From assembly GCF_005221385.1 (NCBI RefSeq), contig NZ_CP039905.1, forward strand, positions 1-64,000: 64,000 nucleotides of DNA, read 5' to 3'. This stretch comes from Agrobacterium tumefaciens. GTDB lineage: Bacteria; Pseudomonadota; Alphaproteobacteria; Rhizobiales; Rhizobiaceae. A model generated the notes under the pieces. The model was given only the letters and a program-made list of their open reading frames with translations. It was not told where the DNA came from and ran no database searches. Positions 25,475 through 34,219 of the stretch are shown in pieces (within the stretch, counting starts at the first letter, position 1; every line of letters starts with the position of its first letter). The position numbers and the translations under genes are program-made.

Positions 25475-25915
25475 ATGTCCATTCGAGCCATCGATATTCG
25501 CCGCCCGGCCGCAGAGCCGGTATTCCTGAACTTCCGTTCCGAGGTCGTCCGGCCGGTCTGCTTCGCCGTCGTCTATTGGGACGGCCCGGGCGATACGATC
25601 TACGCCTTCGAGGACAGGACTGCCTTCGAGCGCCAGCGCGCCACGGCGGAGCGGCATTGCGTCCACGTCCAAGAGCTGTCGGTCGGGCAGGCGGCAGACT
25701 GGATCGCCGCCGGAGGCAAGGCCGTCCTGCACGAAGTGTCGGTTTCGGGCACTGCGGCGTTTGGAAACCTGAAGCTCGCGCCCGGCTGGTGGCCGGGCGC
25801 CCGCCGCCTTGCGTTGGGCAGAGGGGGAGAGGGGCCGGAAAGAGATGACCTGCTGGGGCTTGGAGAGCGTCCGGGCGGGTCTGTCCCTTCCCGCTCTCGA
25901 CAGGATCTCCCATGA
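25475..25915 (+). CDS. Hypothetical protein with a probable run-on C-terminus
   Basis: The 146-residue frame begins at an ATG with AAGGAGAG upstream. The first 100 or so residues (EPVFLNFRSEVVRPVCFAVVYWDGPG, AFERQRATAERHCVHVQELS) look like a real alpha/beta protein. From about residue 102 the frame runs through a GC-rich hairpin (GCCCGGC-TGGT-GGCCGGGC near 25786) and a G-rich leader. It becomes Gly/Arg/Pro-rich, so the tail probably arose by loss of the original stop. It overlaps the next start by four bases. Confidence 0.5.
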   Translation: MSIRAIDIRRPAAEPVFLNFRSEVVRPVCFAVVYWDGPGDTIYAFEDRTAFERQRATAERHCVHVQELSVGQAADWIAAGGKAVLHEVSVSGTAAFGNLKLAPGWWPGARRLALGRGGEGPERDDLLGLGERPGGSVPSRSRQDLP

Positions 25916-28900
25916 ACATCGTTTCTTCTCGCGCTGCCACCGCCGCAGTTGTTTCTCCGGCTCCGGCAGATCAGATTGGCCGCGCGGCAAAACTTGCTTG
26001 CGCCGGTGAGCAGCTTCTGACGTTTCTCGAACGTGGCCAGCCCATCGGCGCAGCCGACCTTCGCACCATTCTGACCGATGTCTTCGGCGGCTCGGATGCC
26101 GAAGGCTTCTGGTCCTGGAAAGACGCCTACGAGGCGACGGAGGCCGCACAGGTCCTGTTCCTGCGCAAGTTCGGCGTGGCCATCGCCGCCCGCGCCCACG
26201 CACCGCAGGGGACGCTCTCGATGCTGACGAAGGTCGCGAGCCAGATCCCCACTCATACGCGGCGCTCGGAGGAAAGCCAGCATCTCCAGCAGTTGTCGAC
26301 GCCGATCCCCTTGGCCTTCGTCGCGGCCCGCGCCGCCGGCATCATGGCGGACGATACCGTGCTGGAGCCGTCTGCCGGGACCGGCCTGATGGCGGTCTTC
26401 GCCGAGCTCACGCGTGCGCGTCTCGTTCTCAACGAATATGCGCCGGTGCGCCGCGGCCTGCTGGAGCAGCTCTTCCCTGGAACAACCGTGTCGCAGCATG
26501 ACGCGGCCCACATCGACGACTATCTCGATCGCGCCGCTCGCCCGTCCGTCGTCCTGATGAACCCACCGTTCTCCGCCGGGATCCATGTGGAAGGGCGAAT
26601 GGCCGACGCCGCATGGCGTCATCTCGCCTCCGCCTTCGCGCGGCTTGCGCCCGGCGGCCGCCTGGTCGCGATCACCGGCTCCAGTCTGTCTCCCGACAAC
26701 CCCAAATGGCGCGACGCATTCGTCCGCCTGCAGGAGTGCGGCACCGTGCTCTTCAGCGCGGCGATCGACGGCCGCGTGTATGTCCGGCACGGCACGACGA
26801 TGGAAACCCGACTGACGGTGATCGACAAGATCGCCGCCGCCGATCCGACGCGCCTCATCGCCTCGCAGGGCACCGCTCCCGATCTCGAAACCCTGCTCTC
26901 ATGGATCTCCGACCTCCCGCCCCGCTCGCCATCGACCGCGCCGAACTCGATCGGCGCATTGTCGAATGGCATCCTGCGCGCCTGCGCGGCGAAAATGGCA
27001 GCCCGAACAGCCGGTGAGACCCTGCGCCCTGCTGCGGTCGCCGCTCCCGGCCTTCGTCTTTCACCGCCTGCTCCTTCATCCCTCCCCACATCCGCCGCGT
27101 CGATGCCTGCCCGCATCGCTGACGAGATCGTCGAACTCTCGTATGAGCTACGTGAGGCAGCGTGGACGAACCAGACCGACGTCGCCGACGGCATCTACGA
27201 GCCCTATCGGCTGCAGGCGATCCACATCCTGGACGCGAAGCCGCACCCCGACAAACTTGTCGAATCCGTCGCCATGGCGTCGGTCGCGCCGCCGAGGCCG
27301 ACCTATCGGCCGCATCTGCCGAAGCGTGTCGTCACCGGCGGAGACCTCTCCGACGCCCAGCTCGAAAGCGTCATCTATGCCGGCGAGGCGCATTCCGGCT
27401 ATCTCGCCGGCCATTGGACGGTCGACGCCAGTTTTGACAACCTGAAAGCCGTCAAGCCTGACGGAGAAGGCGCCCGCCGCTTTCGTCGCGGCTGGTTTCT
27501 CGGCGATGGCACCGGAGCCGGCAAAGGCCGCCAGGCCGCCGGTATTATCCTCGACAACTGGCTCAAGGGCCGTCGTCGGCACCTGTGGATCTCCAAGTCC
27601 GAGACCCTGATCGAGGACGCCCAGCGCGACTGGGCGGCACTCGGGCAGGAGAAGCTGCTGGTCACACCGCTGTCGCGCTTCCGGCAGGGCAAGCCAATCA
27701 CGCTTGATGTGGGCATCCTGTTCGTCACCTTCGCGACGCTACGGACCGACGAGCGCGAGGGCAAGCGGTCACGCGTCCAGCAGATTGTGGACTGGCTGGG
27801 AGAAAATTTTGACGGCGTCATCGTCTTTGACGAGGGCCATTCGATGGCCAATGCCGCCGGCGGCAAGTCCGAGCGCGGCGAAAAGTCGGCCTCGCAACAG
27901 GGCCGCGCCGGCCTGCGGCTGCAGCGCGCGCTCCCCGATGCCCGCGTCGTTTACGTCTCGGCGACCGGCGCGTCCGAGGTGGAGTCGCTTGCCTATGCCG
28001 AACGCCTCGGCCTTTGGGGCGGCGCCGATTTCCCGTTCTCGACCCGTTCCGAGTTCGTTGCCGCAGTCGAGGATGGCGGCGTGGCGACCATGGAAGTGCT
28101 CGCGAGGGATCTCAAGGCGATGGGGCTCTACGCTTCCCGCTCGCTGTCGTTCGAGGGTGTCGAGTACGACATCCTCGAACACGAACTGAGCGAGGAGCAG
28201 GTTCGCATCTACGATGCCTATGCCGAAGCCTACCAGGTCATCCACAATCACCTCGACCAGGCGCTGGAGGCGTCCGGCATCATCTCCAGCGGCGGCACAC
28301 TCAACAGACAGGCCAAGGCGGCCGCGCGCTCCGCCTTCGAAAGCACCAAGCAGCGCTTCTTCAACCACCTGCTGACGTCGATGAAGACGCCTTCGCTGAT
28401 GAGCGCGATTAGATCGGATGTGGAGGAGGGCCACGCCGCGATCGTCCAGATCATTTCCACCGGCCAGTCGATCACCGAGCGCCGGCTGGCGGAGATCCCG
28501 ACCGCGGAATGGAACGACATCCAGGTTGACGTCACGCCGCGCGAGATCGTCGCCGAATACCTCAACAACTCGTTCCCGACCCAGCTCTTCGAGGAATATT
28601 CCGACGCCGAAGGCAATCTTTTGTCCCGGCCGGTCTACGACGCCGACGGCAATCCGGTCCTGTGCCGCGAGGCGGTTGCGCGCCGGGACGCATTGCTTGA
28701 ACGGCTCGGCAGCCTCCCGGCGATCCCAACCGCGCTCGATCAGATCGTCCAGACGTTCGGGACTGCCCAGGTCGCCGAGATCACTGGCCGCACGCGCCGC
28801 ATCGTGCGCCGTGACGACGGCGGCACGATCGACCGCTTCGCCGTCGAAAGCCGGCCGGGCAGCGCCAATCTCGACGAGACCCGCGCCTTCATGGATGACG

Positions 28901-30330
28901 AGAAGCCGATCCTGGTCTTCTCGGAGGCCGGCGGCACGGGGCGCTCCTACCATGCCGACCTCGGTGCGAAGAACCAGCGCCTGCGCTTGCACAACCTTCT
29001 CGAAGCCGGCTGGCGCGCCGACGTCGCCATCCAGGGTCTCGGCCGCAGCCACCGCACCAACCAGGCGCAGCCGCCGAAATTCCGGATGATCGCCACCAAC
29101 GTCAAGGCCGAACGGCGCTTCCTGTCGACGATCGCCCGGCGCCTCGACACGCTCGGCGCCATCACCCGCGGGCAGCGGCAGACGGGCGGACAGGGGATGT
29201 TCAGGAGCGAGGACAACCTCGAATCCCAATATGCCCGCGATGCGCTGCGGCAATTCTACAGGCTGATCCACGGCGGCGGCGTCGCCGGCTGCTCGCTGGA
29301 GACATTCGAGGCGATCACCGGCCTGTCGCTGACGTCAGAGGAAGGCGGGCTCAGGGACGAGCTGCCGCCGATCCACACCTTCCTGAACCGCATGCTGGCG
29401 TTGACGATCGCCATGCAGAACCTCCTGTTCGAGGCTTTCGAACAACTGCTGGCAGGCCGCATCGAAGGGGCGATCGCCGCCGGCGTCTATGACAGGGGGC
29501 TTGAGACGTTGACTGCGGACCGAATGACGGTGAAGGAGCGAAGGCTCATCTACACTCATCCCGTCACCGGCGCGCAGTCGCATCTTCTGACCATTGAACG
29601 CATGGATCGCAACAAGCCGATGCTGCTTGCCGATGCCTTGGGACTAGTTCAGCGCGATCCGCGGGCAAGGCTGATGGTCAACGGCAAGTCCGGCCGTCCG
29701 GCCGTCCGGATCCCGACGCGGTCGATCATGCTCGATGACGGTTCGGTGCAGCCGCGCGTCGCGCTCGTCCGGCCGATGGACGAGATCCGTTTCGAACTGC
29801 GCCAGCTCGAAGAGACGAACTGGGAGGAGACGGACGAGCAGAGTTTTGCCGCTGCCTGGGAGGCAGAGGTCGCCGCTCTTCCAGAATTCTCCCTGTCGAC
29901 GATGCACGTCGTCTCCGGCCTGCTCTTGGCGATCTGGAAACTGCTGCCGCAGGACCATTGCAGGGTCTATCGTCTTCAGACCGACGAAGGCGAGCGCATC
30001 GTCGGTCGGCTTGTCTCGTCCGAAGGGCTTTCCAGGCTGTGCCGCAACTTCGGGCTCGACCAGACCGTGGCGGTCAGCGCCGCCGAGGTGTGGCACTCGC
30101 TGCTCGCCGGCGACATGACGCTGCGACGCGTTCGGGTGATGAACGATTATCGCGTCGAGCTCACCGGCTTCACCGATGGCATGCGCGACCGGCTGAGATC
30201 CATGGGCCTCTTCTCCGAGATGATTGCCTGGAAGCTCCGCTTCTTCATCCCGGCGTCGGAGGACGGGCAGGCGGTCCTGTCGCGCCTCCTCGAACGCCAT
30301 CGCGTCGTCGACGTCGCCGGCCGGGCCTGA
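25912..30330 (+). CDS. Methyltransferase-helicase fusion of the strawberry-notch type
   Basis: A 1472-residue fusion. The N-terminal part has an N6-adenine methyltransferase-like fold, with LEPSAGTGLMAVFAE near residue 151 and LMNPPF near residue 217. The second part is a superfamily 2 helicase of the strawberry-notch group: Walker A GDGTGAGKG near residue 531, VFDEGHSMAN as motif II near residue 639, then LVFSEAGGTGRSYHAD and LGRSHRTNQAQ in the C-terminal helicase lobe. Such proteins sit on conjugative plasmids and phages. A role in protecting or remodelling incoming DNA is plausible but unproven. The NPPF motif suggests the methyltransferase could be active. The toprim primase gene follows immediately. 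Confidence 0.85.
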   Translation: MNIVSSRAATAAVVSPAPADQIGRAAKLACAGEQLLTFLERGQPIGAADLRTILTDVFGGSDAEGFWSWKDAYEATEAAQVLFLRKFGVAIAARAHAPQGTLSMLTKVASQIPTHTRRSEESQHLQQLSTPIPLAFVAARAAGIMADDTVLEPSAGTGLMAVFAELTRARLVLNEYAPVRRGLLEQLFPGTTVSQHDAAHIDDYLDRAARPSVVLMNPPFSAGIHVEGRMADAAWRHLASAFARLAPGGRLVAITGSSLSPDNPKWRDAFVRLQECGTVLFSAAIDGRVYVRHGTTMETRLTVIDKIAAADPTRLIASQGTAPDLETLLSWISDLPPRSPSTAPNSIGALSNGILRACAAKMAARTAGETLRPAAVAAPGLRLSPPAPSSLPTSAASMPARIADEIVELSYELREAAWTNQTDVADGIYEPYRLQAIHILDAKPHPDKLVESVAMASVAPPRPTYRPHLPKRVVTGGDLSDAQLESVIYAGEAHSGYLAGHWTVDASFDNLKAVKPDGEGARRFRRGWFLGDGTGAGKGRQAAGIILDNWLKGRRRHLWISKSETLIEDAQRDWAALGQEKLLVTPLSRFRQGKPITLDVGILFVTFATLRTDEREGKRSRVQQIVDWLGENFDGVIVFDEGHSMANAAGGKSERGEKSASQQGRAGLRLQRALPDARVVYVSATGASEVESLAYAERLGLWGGADFPFSTRSEFVAAVEDGGVATMEVLARDLKAMGLYASRSLSFEGVEYDILEHELSEEQVRIYDAYAEAYQVIHNHLDQALEASGIISSGGTLNRQAKAAARSAFESTKQRFFNHLLTSMKTPSLMSAIRSDVEEGHAAIVQIISTGQSITERRLAEIPTAEWNDIQVDVTPREIVAEYLNNSFPTQLFEEYSDAEGNLLSRPVYDADGNPVLCREAVARRDALLERLGSLPAIPTALDQIVQTFGTAQVAEITGRTRRIVRRDDGGTIDRFAVESRPGSANLDETRAFMDDEKPILVFSEAGGTGRSYHADLGAKNQRLRLHNLLEAGWRADVAIQGLGRSHRTNQAQPPKFRMIATNVKAERRFLSTIARRLDTLGAITRGQRQTGGQGMFRSEDNLESQYARDALRQFYRLIHGGGVAGCSLETFEAITGLSLTSEEGGLRDELPPIHTFLNRMLALTIAMQNLLFEAFEQLLAGRIEGAIAAGVYDRGLETLTADRMTVKERRLIYTHPVTGAQSHLLTIERMDRNKPMLLADALGLVQRDPRARLMVNGKSGRPAVRIPTRSIMLDDGSVQPRVALVRPMDEIRFELRQLEETNWEETDEQSFAAAWEAEVAALPEFSLSTMHVVSGLLLAIWKLLPQDHCRVYRLQTDEGERIVGRLVSSEGLSRLCRNFGLDQTVAVSAAEVWHSLLAGDMTLRRVRVMNDYRVELTGFTDGMRDRLRSMGLFSEMIAWKLRFFIPASEDGQAVLSRLLERHRVVDVAGRA

Positions 30331-30335
30331 CCGTC

Positions 30336-31373
30336 ATGCTGTCCGCTTCCGAACTTGCCGACCGTCTCGCGCGCCATGCCGAGGCGGTCTGCCGCCACTA
30401 CCTCTCCGCCGGCCGCCGGGCTGGCAACTACTGGGTCGTTGGGGACACTGCCAACAATAAGGGCAAATCGCTCTACGTCCACCTCACCGGGCCGCGAGCA
30501 GGGCGATGGGCCGATGCGGCGACATCGGAATATGGCGATCTGCTCGATCTCGTGCGCGAGACCTGCGGTCTGATCGACTTCCGCGATGTCGCGGACGAGG
30601 CGCGACGTTTCCTGAACGAGCCCCAGCCCGGACCGGGCGCGCCCCGCGGGCAAGAGACTTCCGACAGCCAGCCAGCTGAAAGACCGGCCGCCGAACGCGC
30701 AAGACGCCTGTTCCGCATGACGCAGCCACTCTCCGGCACGCTTGCCGACAGCTACCTGCGCCAGCGCGGCATTCTTCGAGGGGCTCAGCACGCGGCGCTG
30801 CGCTTCCATCCCTCATGCTACTACCGGGATCTGGAAACCGGGCGGACACGCGCCTTGCCCGCACTGATAGCCGCCGTCACAAATCCCGCCGGCGGCATCA
30901 CCGGCGTGCATCGCACATGGCTCGACCCCAATGGCGACGGAAAGGCGAAGATCGACGATCCCCGCCGCGCGCTGGGCGGGCTTCTTGGCAATGCCGTGCG
31001 CTTTGCCTTTCCGGCCTCTGGCCCTGTACCTGTCATGGTCGCGGGGGAAGGCCTGGAAAGCATCCTGTCGCTGTCGCATGTGATGCCCGGCCTGCCGATG
31101 GTCTCGGCGCTGACGGCCAATCACCTGGCCGCCTTCCGGACGCCGGACGGGTGCTTGCGCCTCTACGTTGCAGCCGACGCGGATGCGGCCGGGCGGCATG
31201 GCATCGAGGGACTGAGCCGCCGGGCGCAGGCGCTCGGGATCCTGCCGCTTGTGCTCACCCCGGAACTCGGCGACTTCAACGAGGATCTGCGTCGGCTTGG
31301 ACCTGACCGGCTGATCGCAAATCTCCGCGCCCAGCTGTCCTCTGAGGATGCTAAGGCCGCTCTGCTTGCGTGA
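30336..31373 (+). CDS. Toprim-domain primase-like protein
   Basis: The 345-residue protein has an N-terminal DNA-binding or zinc-ribbon-like region (YLSAGRRAGNYWVVGD, SLYVHLTG). It is followed by a helical linker and a toprim domain: VAGEGLESILSLS carries the conserved Glu, and LYVAADADAAGRHG the Asp-x-Asp. Toprim proteins of this plasmid group are thought to prime replication or act on DNA ends. It starts five bases after the helicase stop, so the two are one operon, and I place the start at 30336, next to the helicase stop. A 329-base gap follows. Confidence 0.8.
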   Translation: MLSASELADRLARHAEAVCRHYLSAGRRAGNYWVVGDTANNKGKSLYVHLTGPRAGRWADAATSEYGDLLDLVRETCGLIDFRDVADEARRFLNEPQPGPGAPRGQETSDSQPAERPAAERARRLFRMTQPLSGTLADSYLRQRGILRGAQHAALRFHPSCYYRDLETGRTRALPALIAAVTNPAGGITGVHRTWLDPNGDGKAKIDDPRRALGGLLGNAVRFAFPASGPVPVMVAGEGLESILSLSHVMPGLPMVSALTANHLAAFRTPDGCLRLYVAADADAAGRHGIEGLSRRAQALGILPLVLTPELGDFNEDLRRLGPDRLIANLRAQLSSEDAKAALLA

Positions 31374-31702
31374 CAGGGCCGGGAGGCAGGCGGTGAACGC
31401 GGGTGGGGCCGGCATTGCGTTGCGTAAGCACCGATCGTGCCGGTCTCAGTCTGGGTGGCGCGCCTGCGGGGCCTGCCGAGAGGCGACCCTTACCAGGGGG
31501 CTGTTGGGCCTTCAGCGGATCGGTCTGGTTTCTTCCCCGCGCCGGCTCGCCGGCGCTCCTCGCGGGCCAAGAAACCCTCCCTCAACCGCCCGGCGCTTGC
31601 GCTGGGCCGCTTCGCTTCGCTCGCGGTTCCGGCCCGCCCGCCGCCTGGACAGGGATCGCCGTCAGGCCGCGAGAGGCGCGGCCCAAACCGACGGAGACCA
31701 TC
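31374..31702. other. GC-rich leader with hairpins before the DUF2493 gene
   Basis: No gene is supported. The segment has several self-complementary patches, such as CGCCGGCTCGCCGGCG and CGCCCGGCGCTTGCGCTGGG. They could terminate transcription of the primase gene or form leader structures for the DUF2493 gene. An open frame runs through it but looks like a read-back of the downstream frame. Confidence 0.4.
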
Positions 31703-32644
31703 GTGAACATGACGCTTCCCATCGACGACGCCTTCGAACCGCACCACGCATCGTCGCCAACCGACCGCTTCATCTACGAAATGCAGATCTACGGCCATCG
31801 CCCCTTCCAGGACGAGCCGGACCCGCGACGGCTGCCCGAGGAGCCGACCGTTCAGTCCGCGCTGACCGCGATCTTCGACGCTCTCTACGAGATGCTCGGA
31901 GACACGCGGCTGGAACCCGATCTCGAAGACCTGATGTGGTCGGTTCCCAATCTCTTCCATCGCGCCGGCGAGCGCATCCAGCGCGATCTTCAGCGCAACG
32001 AGGATGCCCAGCGTACCGGCCAGCGTGAGCAGGATGGCTCGGAGGTCAAGAGCGTCGAGCTTGAGCGGCATGTCGCCGAAGGCATCACGCTCCTCGAACG
32101 CCGCAATGCCTTTGAGTTCATGCGCGATGTCGCTGCTGACCTGTTCGAAGCGCACACCGGATCGACATGGCGGCCGCGCACGGGGTCCAAGGTCAGCCAT
32201 GCCAACATGACCGCGGCAATGATCGACTCCAGAGACTTCCTCTCCGCCCGCCGGCGCGCCGAGACCGAAGTGCTGATCCCGACCGGCACCAAGATCGCTG
32301 TTGGCGGCGGCATGGATTACAATGACCATGAGCGGATCTGGGCCGCACTCGACAAGGCCCATGCCAAATATCCCGATCTAGTCCTGCTGCACGGCGGTTC
32401 GCCGAAGGGTACTGAGCGCATCGCCGCTTGCTGGGCCGAGACCCGCAAGGTGACGCAGATCGCCTTTAAGCCCGACTGGACGAAACACGCCAAGGCGGCC
32501 CCGTTCCGCCGCAACGATGCCATGCTCTCGGTCATGCCGGCAGGCGTCATCGTCTTTCCCGGCTCCGGGATTACCGACAATCTTGCCGACAAGGCTCGCC
32601 GGCTCGGCATCCCGGTCTGGAGCTTCGGCGGAGACAGTGCTTAA
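31703..32644 (+). CDS. DUF2493 (SLOG-like Rossmann) protein
   Basis: The product is about 313 residues. Its C-terminal half has the DUF2493 pattern: KIAVGGGMDYNDHERIWAAL, LVLLHGGSPKGTERIAACWAE and MLSVMPAGVIVFPGSGITDNLADKA. This resembles a nucleotide-sensing SLOG-type Rossmann fold. The N-terminal part is helical and charged. The GTG at 31703 has GGAGA at the right distance; the ATG at 31709 is the alternative. The family is common on rhizobial plasmids, often in this same gene block. Confidence 0.75.
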   Translation: MNMTLPIDDAFEPHHASSPTDRFIYEMQIYGHRPFQDEPDPRRLPEEPTVQSALTAIFDALYEMLGDTRLEPDLEDLMWSVPNLFHRAGERIQRDLQRNEDAQRTGQREQDGSEVKSVELERHVAEGITLLERRNAFEFMRDVAADLFEAHTGSTWRPRTGSKVSHANMTAAMIDSRDFLSARRRAETEVLIPTGTKIAVGGGMDYNDHERIWAALDKAHAKYPDLVLLHGGSPKGTERIAACWAETRKVTQIAFKPDWTKHAKAAPFRRNDAMLSVMPAGVIVFPGSGITDNLADKARRLGIPVWSFGGDSA

Positions 32645-32843
32645 GCGGTCCCTTCGGAGGCCGTGCGGTCCGTGCGCAGCGGCCTCTGAAATACTCCAGG
32701 GTCATCATATGGCCGAGTGATTCCGAATTATCGCGCGCAAGGGCTTCAACGTTGCCCCTGAAGGCACTGGCCCGGTATGGTTGATGTAGCACGTCCGGAT
32801 GCTATAGTTCGGTCAGGATATCGTATGATTGACGAGGAGTGCT

Positions 32844-33542
32844 ATGCCGAACTCTGTTTCATCGTTCGAACAGCGACGCTCATCTCTTCGTCGAGCGGAG
32901 ATATTCGTCATGTTTCCATTCCGCACAGCCGTCGTGCTCGGCGCTCTTGGGTGTGTGAATTTCGCGCTTGTTTTCAGGCACCAGGAAAGCCCATCGTGGC
33001 TGGCGGCCGCAGCAACAGTCGGAGTGTGGATTCTTGTGTCGGCGAGTACTCTTCGCTCAGTGATCGCACTGACAACCTCGCCGGACTGCCGCTACAACCG
33101 TGGTGCGAGTCTAACTGTTGCGTTGATCGGGAAGTTCATATCCGCTCTGCCAGGACTGAAGCGCGGGTATCTTGAGATGAGGTTCACGGATCCGGCCTCA
33201 TCGATACGCTTCCGTTTTCCATGGCAGATGAAGCATAGCGCCGTTTCGCCGTCGCTCCGATGCATAGAGGTCCTTATTCTCGCAGTGGGGGCCACGCCTT
33301 TCGTGCTGATCCTTCTCGCCTTCGGCTTGATTGTCGGCAATGCCGATCTATGGGGACCGGTAGTCGAACAACCTGCTTTTGTGATCATTATCGCTTTCGG
33401 ATGGGTGATTGTTGTTCTGAGCGCTATCGCCGTCTTGTTTGTTTTAATCGACGCAATGTTTCTGCTCTTTGCCGAAGCCATCAAGCCGGATTTCGCGAAC
33501 AGAGCACACAGAATAGGAAGCTGGTTAGCCTCTCTCCGTTGA
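32844..33542 (+). CDS. Hypothetical membrane protein
   Basis: The 232-residue protein has about four predicted transmembrane helices: two near residues 28-70, and two more in the C-terminal half (VLILAVGATPFVLILLAFGLIV and FVIIIAFGWVIVVLSAIAVLFVLI). I see no known family motif. The ATG at 32844 is preceded by GAGGAG; the longer frame has none. Its base composition is lower in GC than the upstream block, so it may have arrived separately. Confidence 0.55.
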   Translation: MPNSVSSFEQRRSSLRRAEIFVMFPFRTAVVLGALGCVNFALVFRHQESPSWLAAAATVGVWILVSASTLRSVIALTTSPDCRYNRGASLTVALIGKFISALPGLKRGYLEMRFTDPASSIRFRFPWQMKHSAVSPSLRCIEVLILAVGATPFVLILLAFGLIVGNADLWGPVVEQPAFVIIIAFGWVIVVLSAIAVLFVLIDAMFLLFAEAIKPDFANRAHRIGSWLASLR

Positions 33543-33659
33543 CTTCATTCAGTCGGCCAGTCTTCAACATTCCACGTTGAGGTACATCCAGTTGGCGAGC
33601 ATTGATAATAGTTGATAAATCTATTATGCTTTGCGAACACAATCGACGGAGATTTTGAC

Positions 33660-33926
33660 ATGATCAGTGCCGATTTGGGCAAGCAGCTCGAAAGCTATAT
33701 CCAGCAGCTTGTCGATACAGGTCGCTATGGGTCCAAGAGCGAAGTGCTACGCGAGGGCGTGCGGCTTGTGCAGGACAGAGAAACGAAACTGGCCGCACTT
33801 GATGCATCGATTATGCGCGGGTTGGCCGATGCTGACGCTGGCCGCACGAAGCCAGCCAGCGAGGTGTTTGACCGCCTGGAGGCCAAATATCGTGCGATGG
33901 CTGCACAGGATGAACGGTCCGCATGA
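33660..33926 (+). CDS. parD: ParD-family antitoxin
   Basis: The 88-residue protein is a ribbon-helix-helix antitoxin: ISADLGKQLESYIQQLVDTGRYGSKSEVLREGVRLV is the usual ParD DNA-binding arm. The C-terminal tail (SIMRGLADADAGRTKPASEVFDRLEAKY) is the toxin-binding part. A -10-like TATTAT at about 33623 lies upstream. It overlaps parE by four bases, so the pair is coupled. It binds ParE and represses its own promoter in the family. Confidence 0.88.
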   Translation: MISADLGKQLESYIQQLVDTGRYGSKSEVLREGVRLVQDRETKLAALDASIMRGLADADAGRTKPASEVFDRLEAKYRAMAAQDERSA

Positions 33927-34219
33927 TCGTTGAATTTTCCGGCGAGGCGGAAAGCGATCTTGAACAAATTGTGGATTACATCGCCAAAGATAATCCGCGC
34001 CGGGCGCTCTCATTCGTACAGGAATTACGCGGCAAGTGCGAAGCATTGGCCTACAACCCATTGGCGTTTCCTCTGGTACCCCGATACGAAGGTTACGGCA
34101 TTCGCCGCCGGGTACATGGGAACTATCTGATTTTCTACCGTGTGGACGCCGAACAAGTGGTCATTGTCCATGTCTTGCATGGTGCATTGGACTACGCTGC
34201 CGTACTCTTTGAAAAATAA
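33923..34219 (+). CDS. parE: ParE/RelE-family toxin
   Basis: The 98-residue product has the RelE/ParE fold pattern: EFSGEAESDLEQIVDYIAKDNPRRALSFVQEL, LVPRYEGYGIRRRVHGNYLIFYRVD and VIVHVLHGALDY. ParE toxins poison DNA gyrase; RelE toxins cut mRNA at the ribosome. The sequence looks more like ParE because of the ParD partner. It is co-translated with the antitoxin gene. Confidence 0.88.
   Translation: MIVEFSGEAESDLEQIVDYIAKDNPRRALSFVQELRGKCEALAYNPLAFPLVPRYEGYGIRRRVHGNYLIFYRVDAEQVVIVHVLHGALDYAAVLFEK

Noticed and set aside
27769..29271. A 500-residue minus-strand open frame inside the methyltransferase-helicase gene
   Set aside because: The plus strand carries clear helicase motifs over the same bases; the minus frame has no ribosome-binding site or domain.
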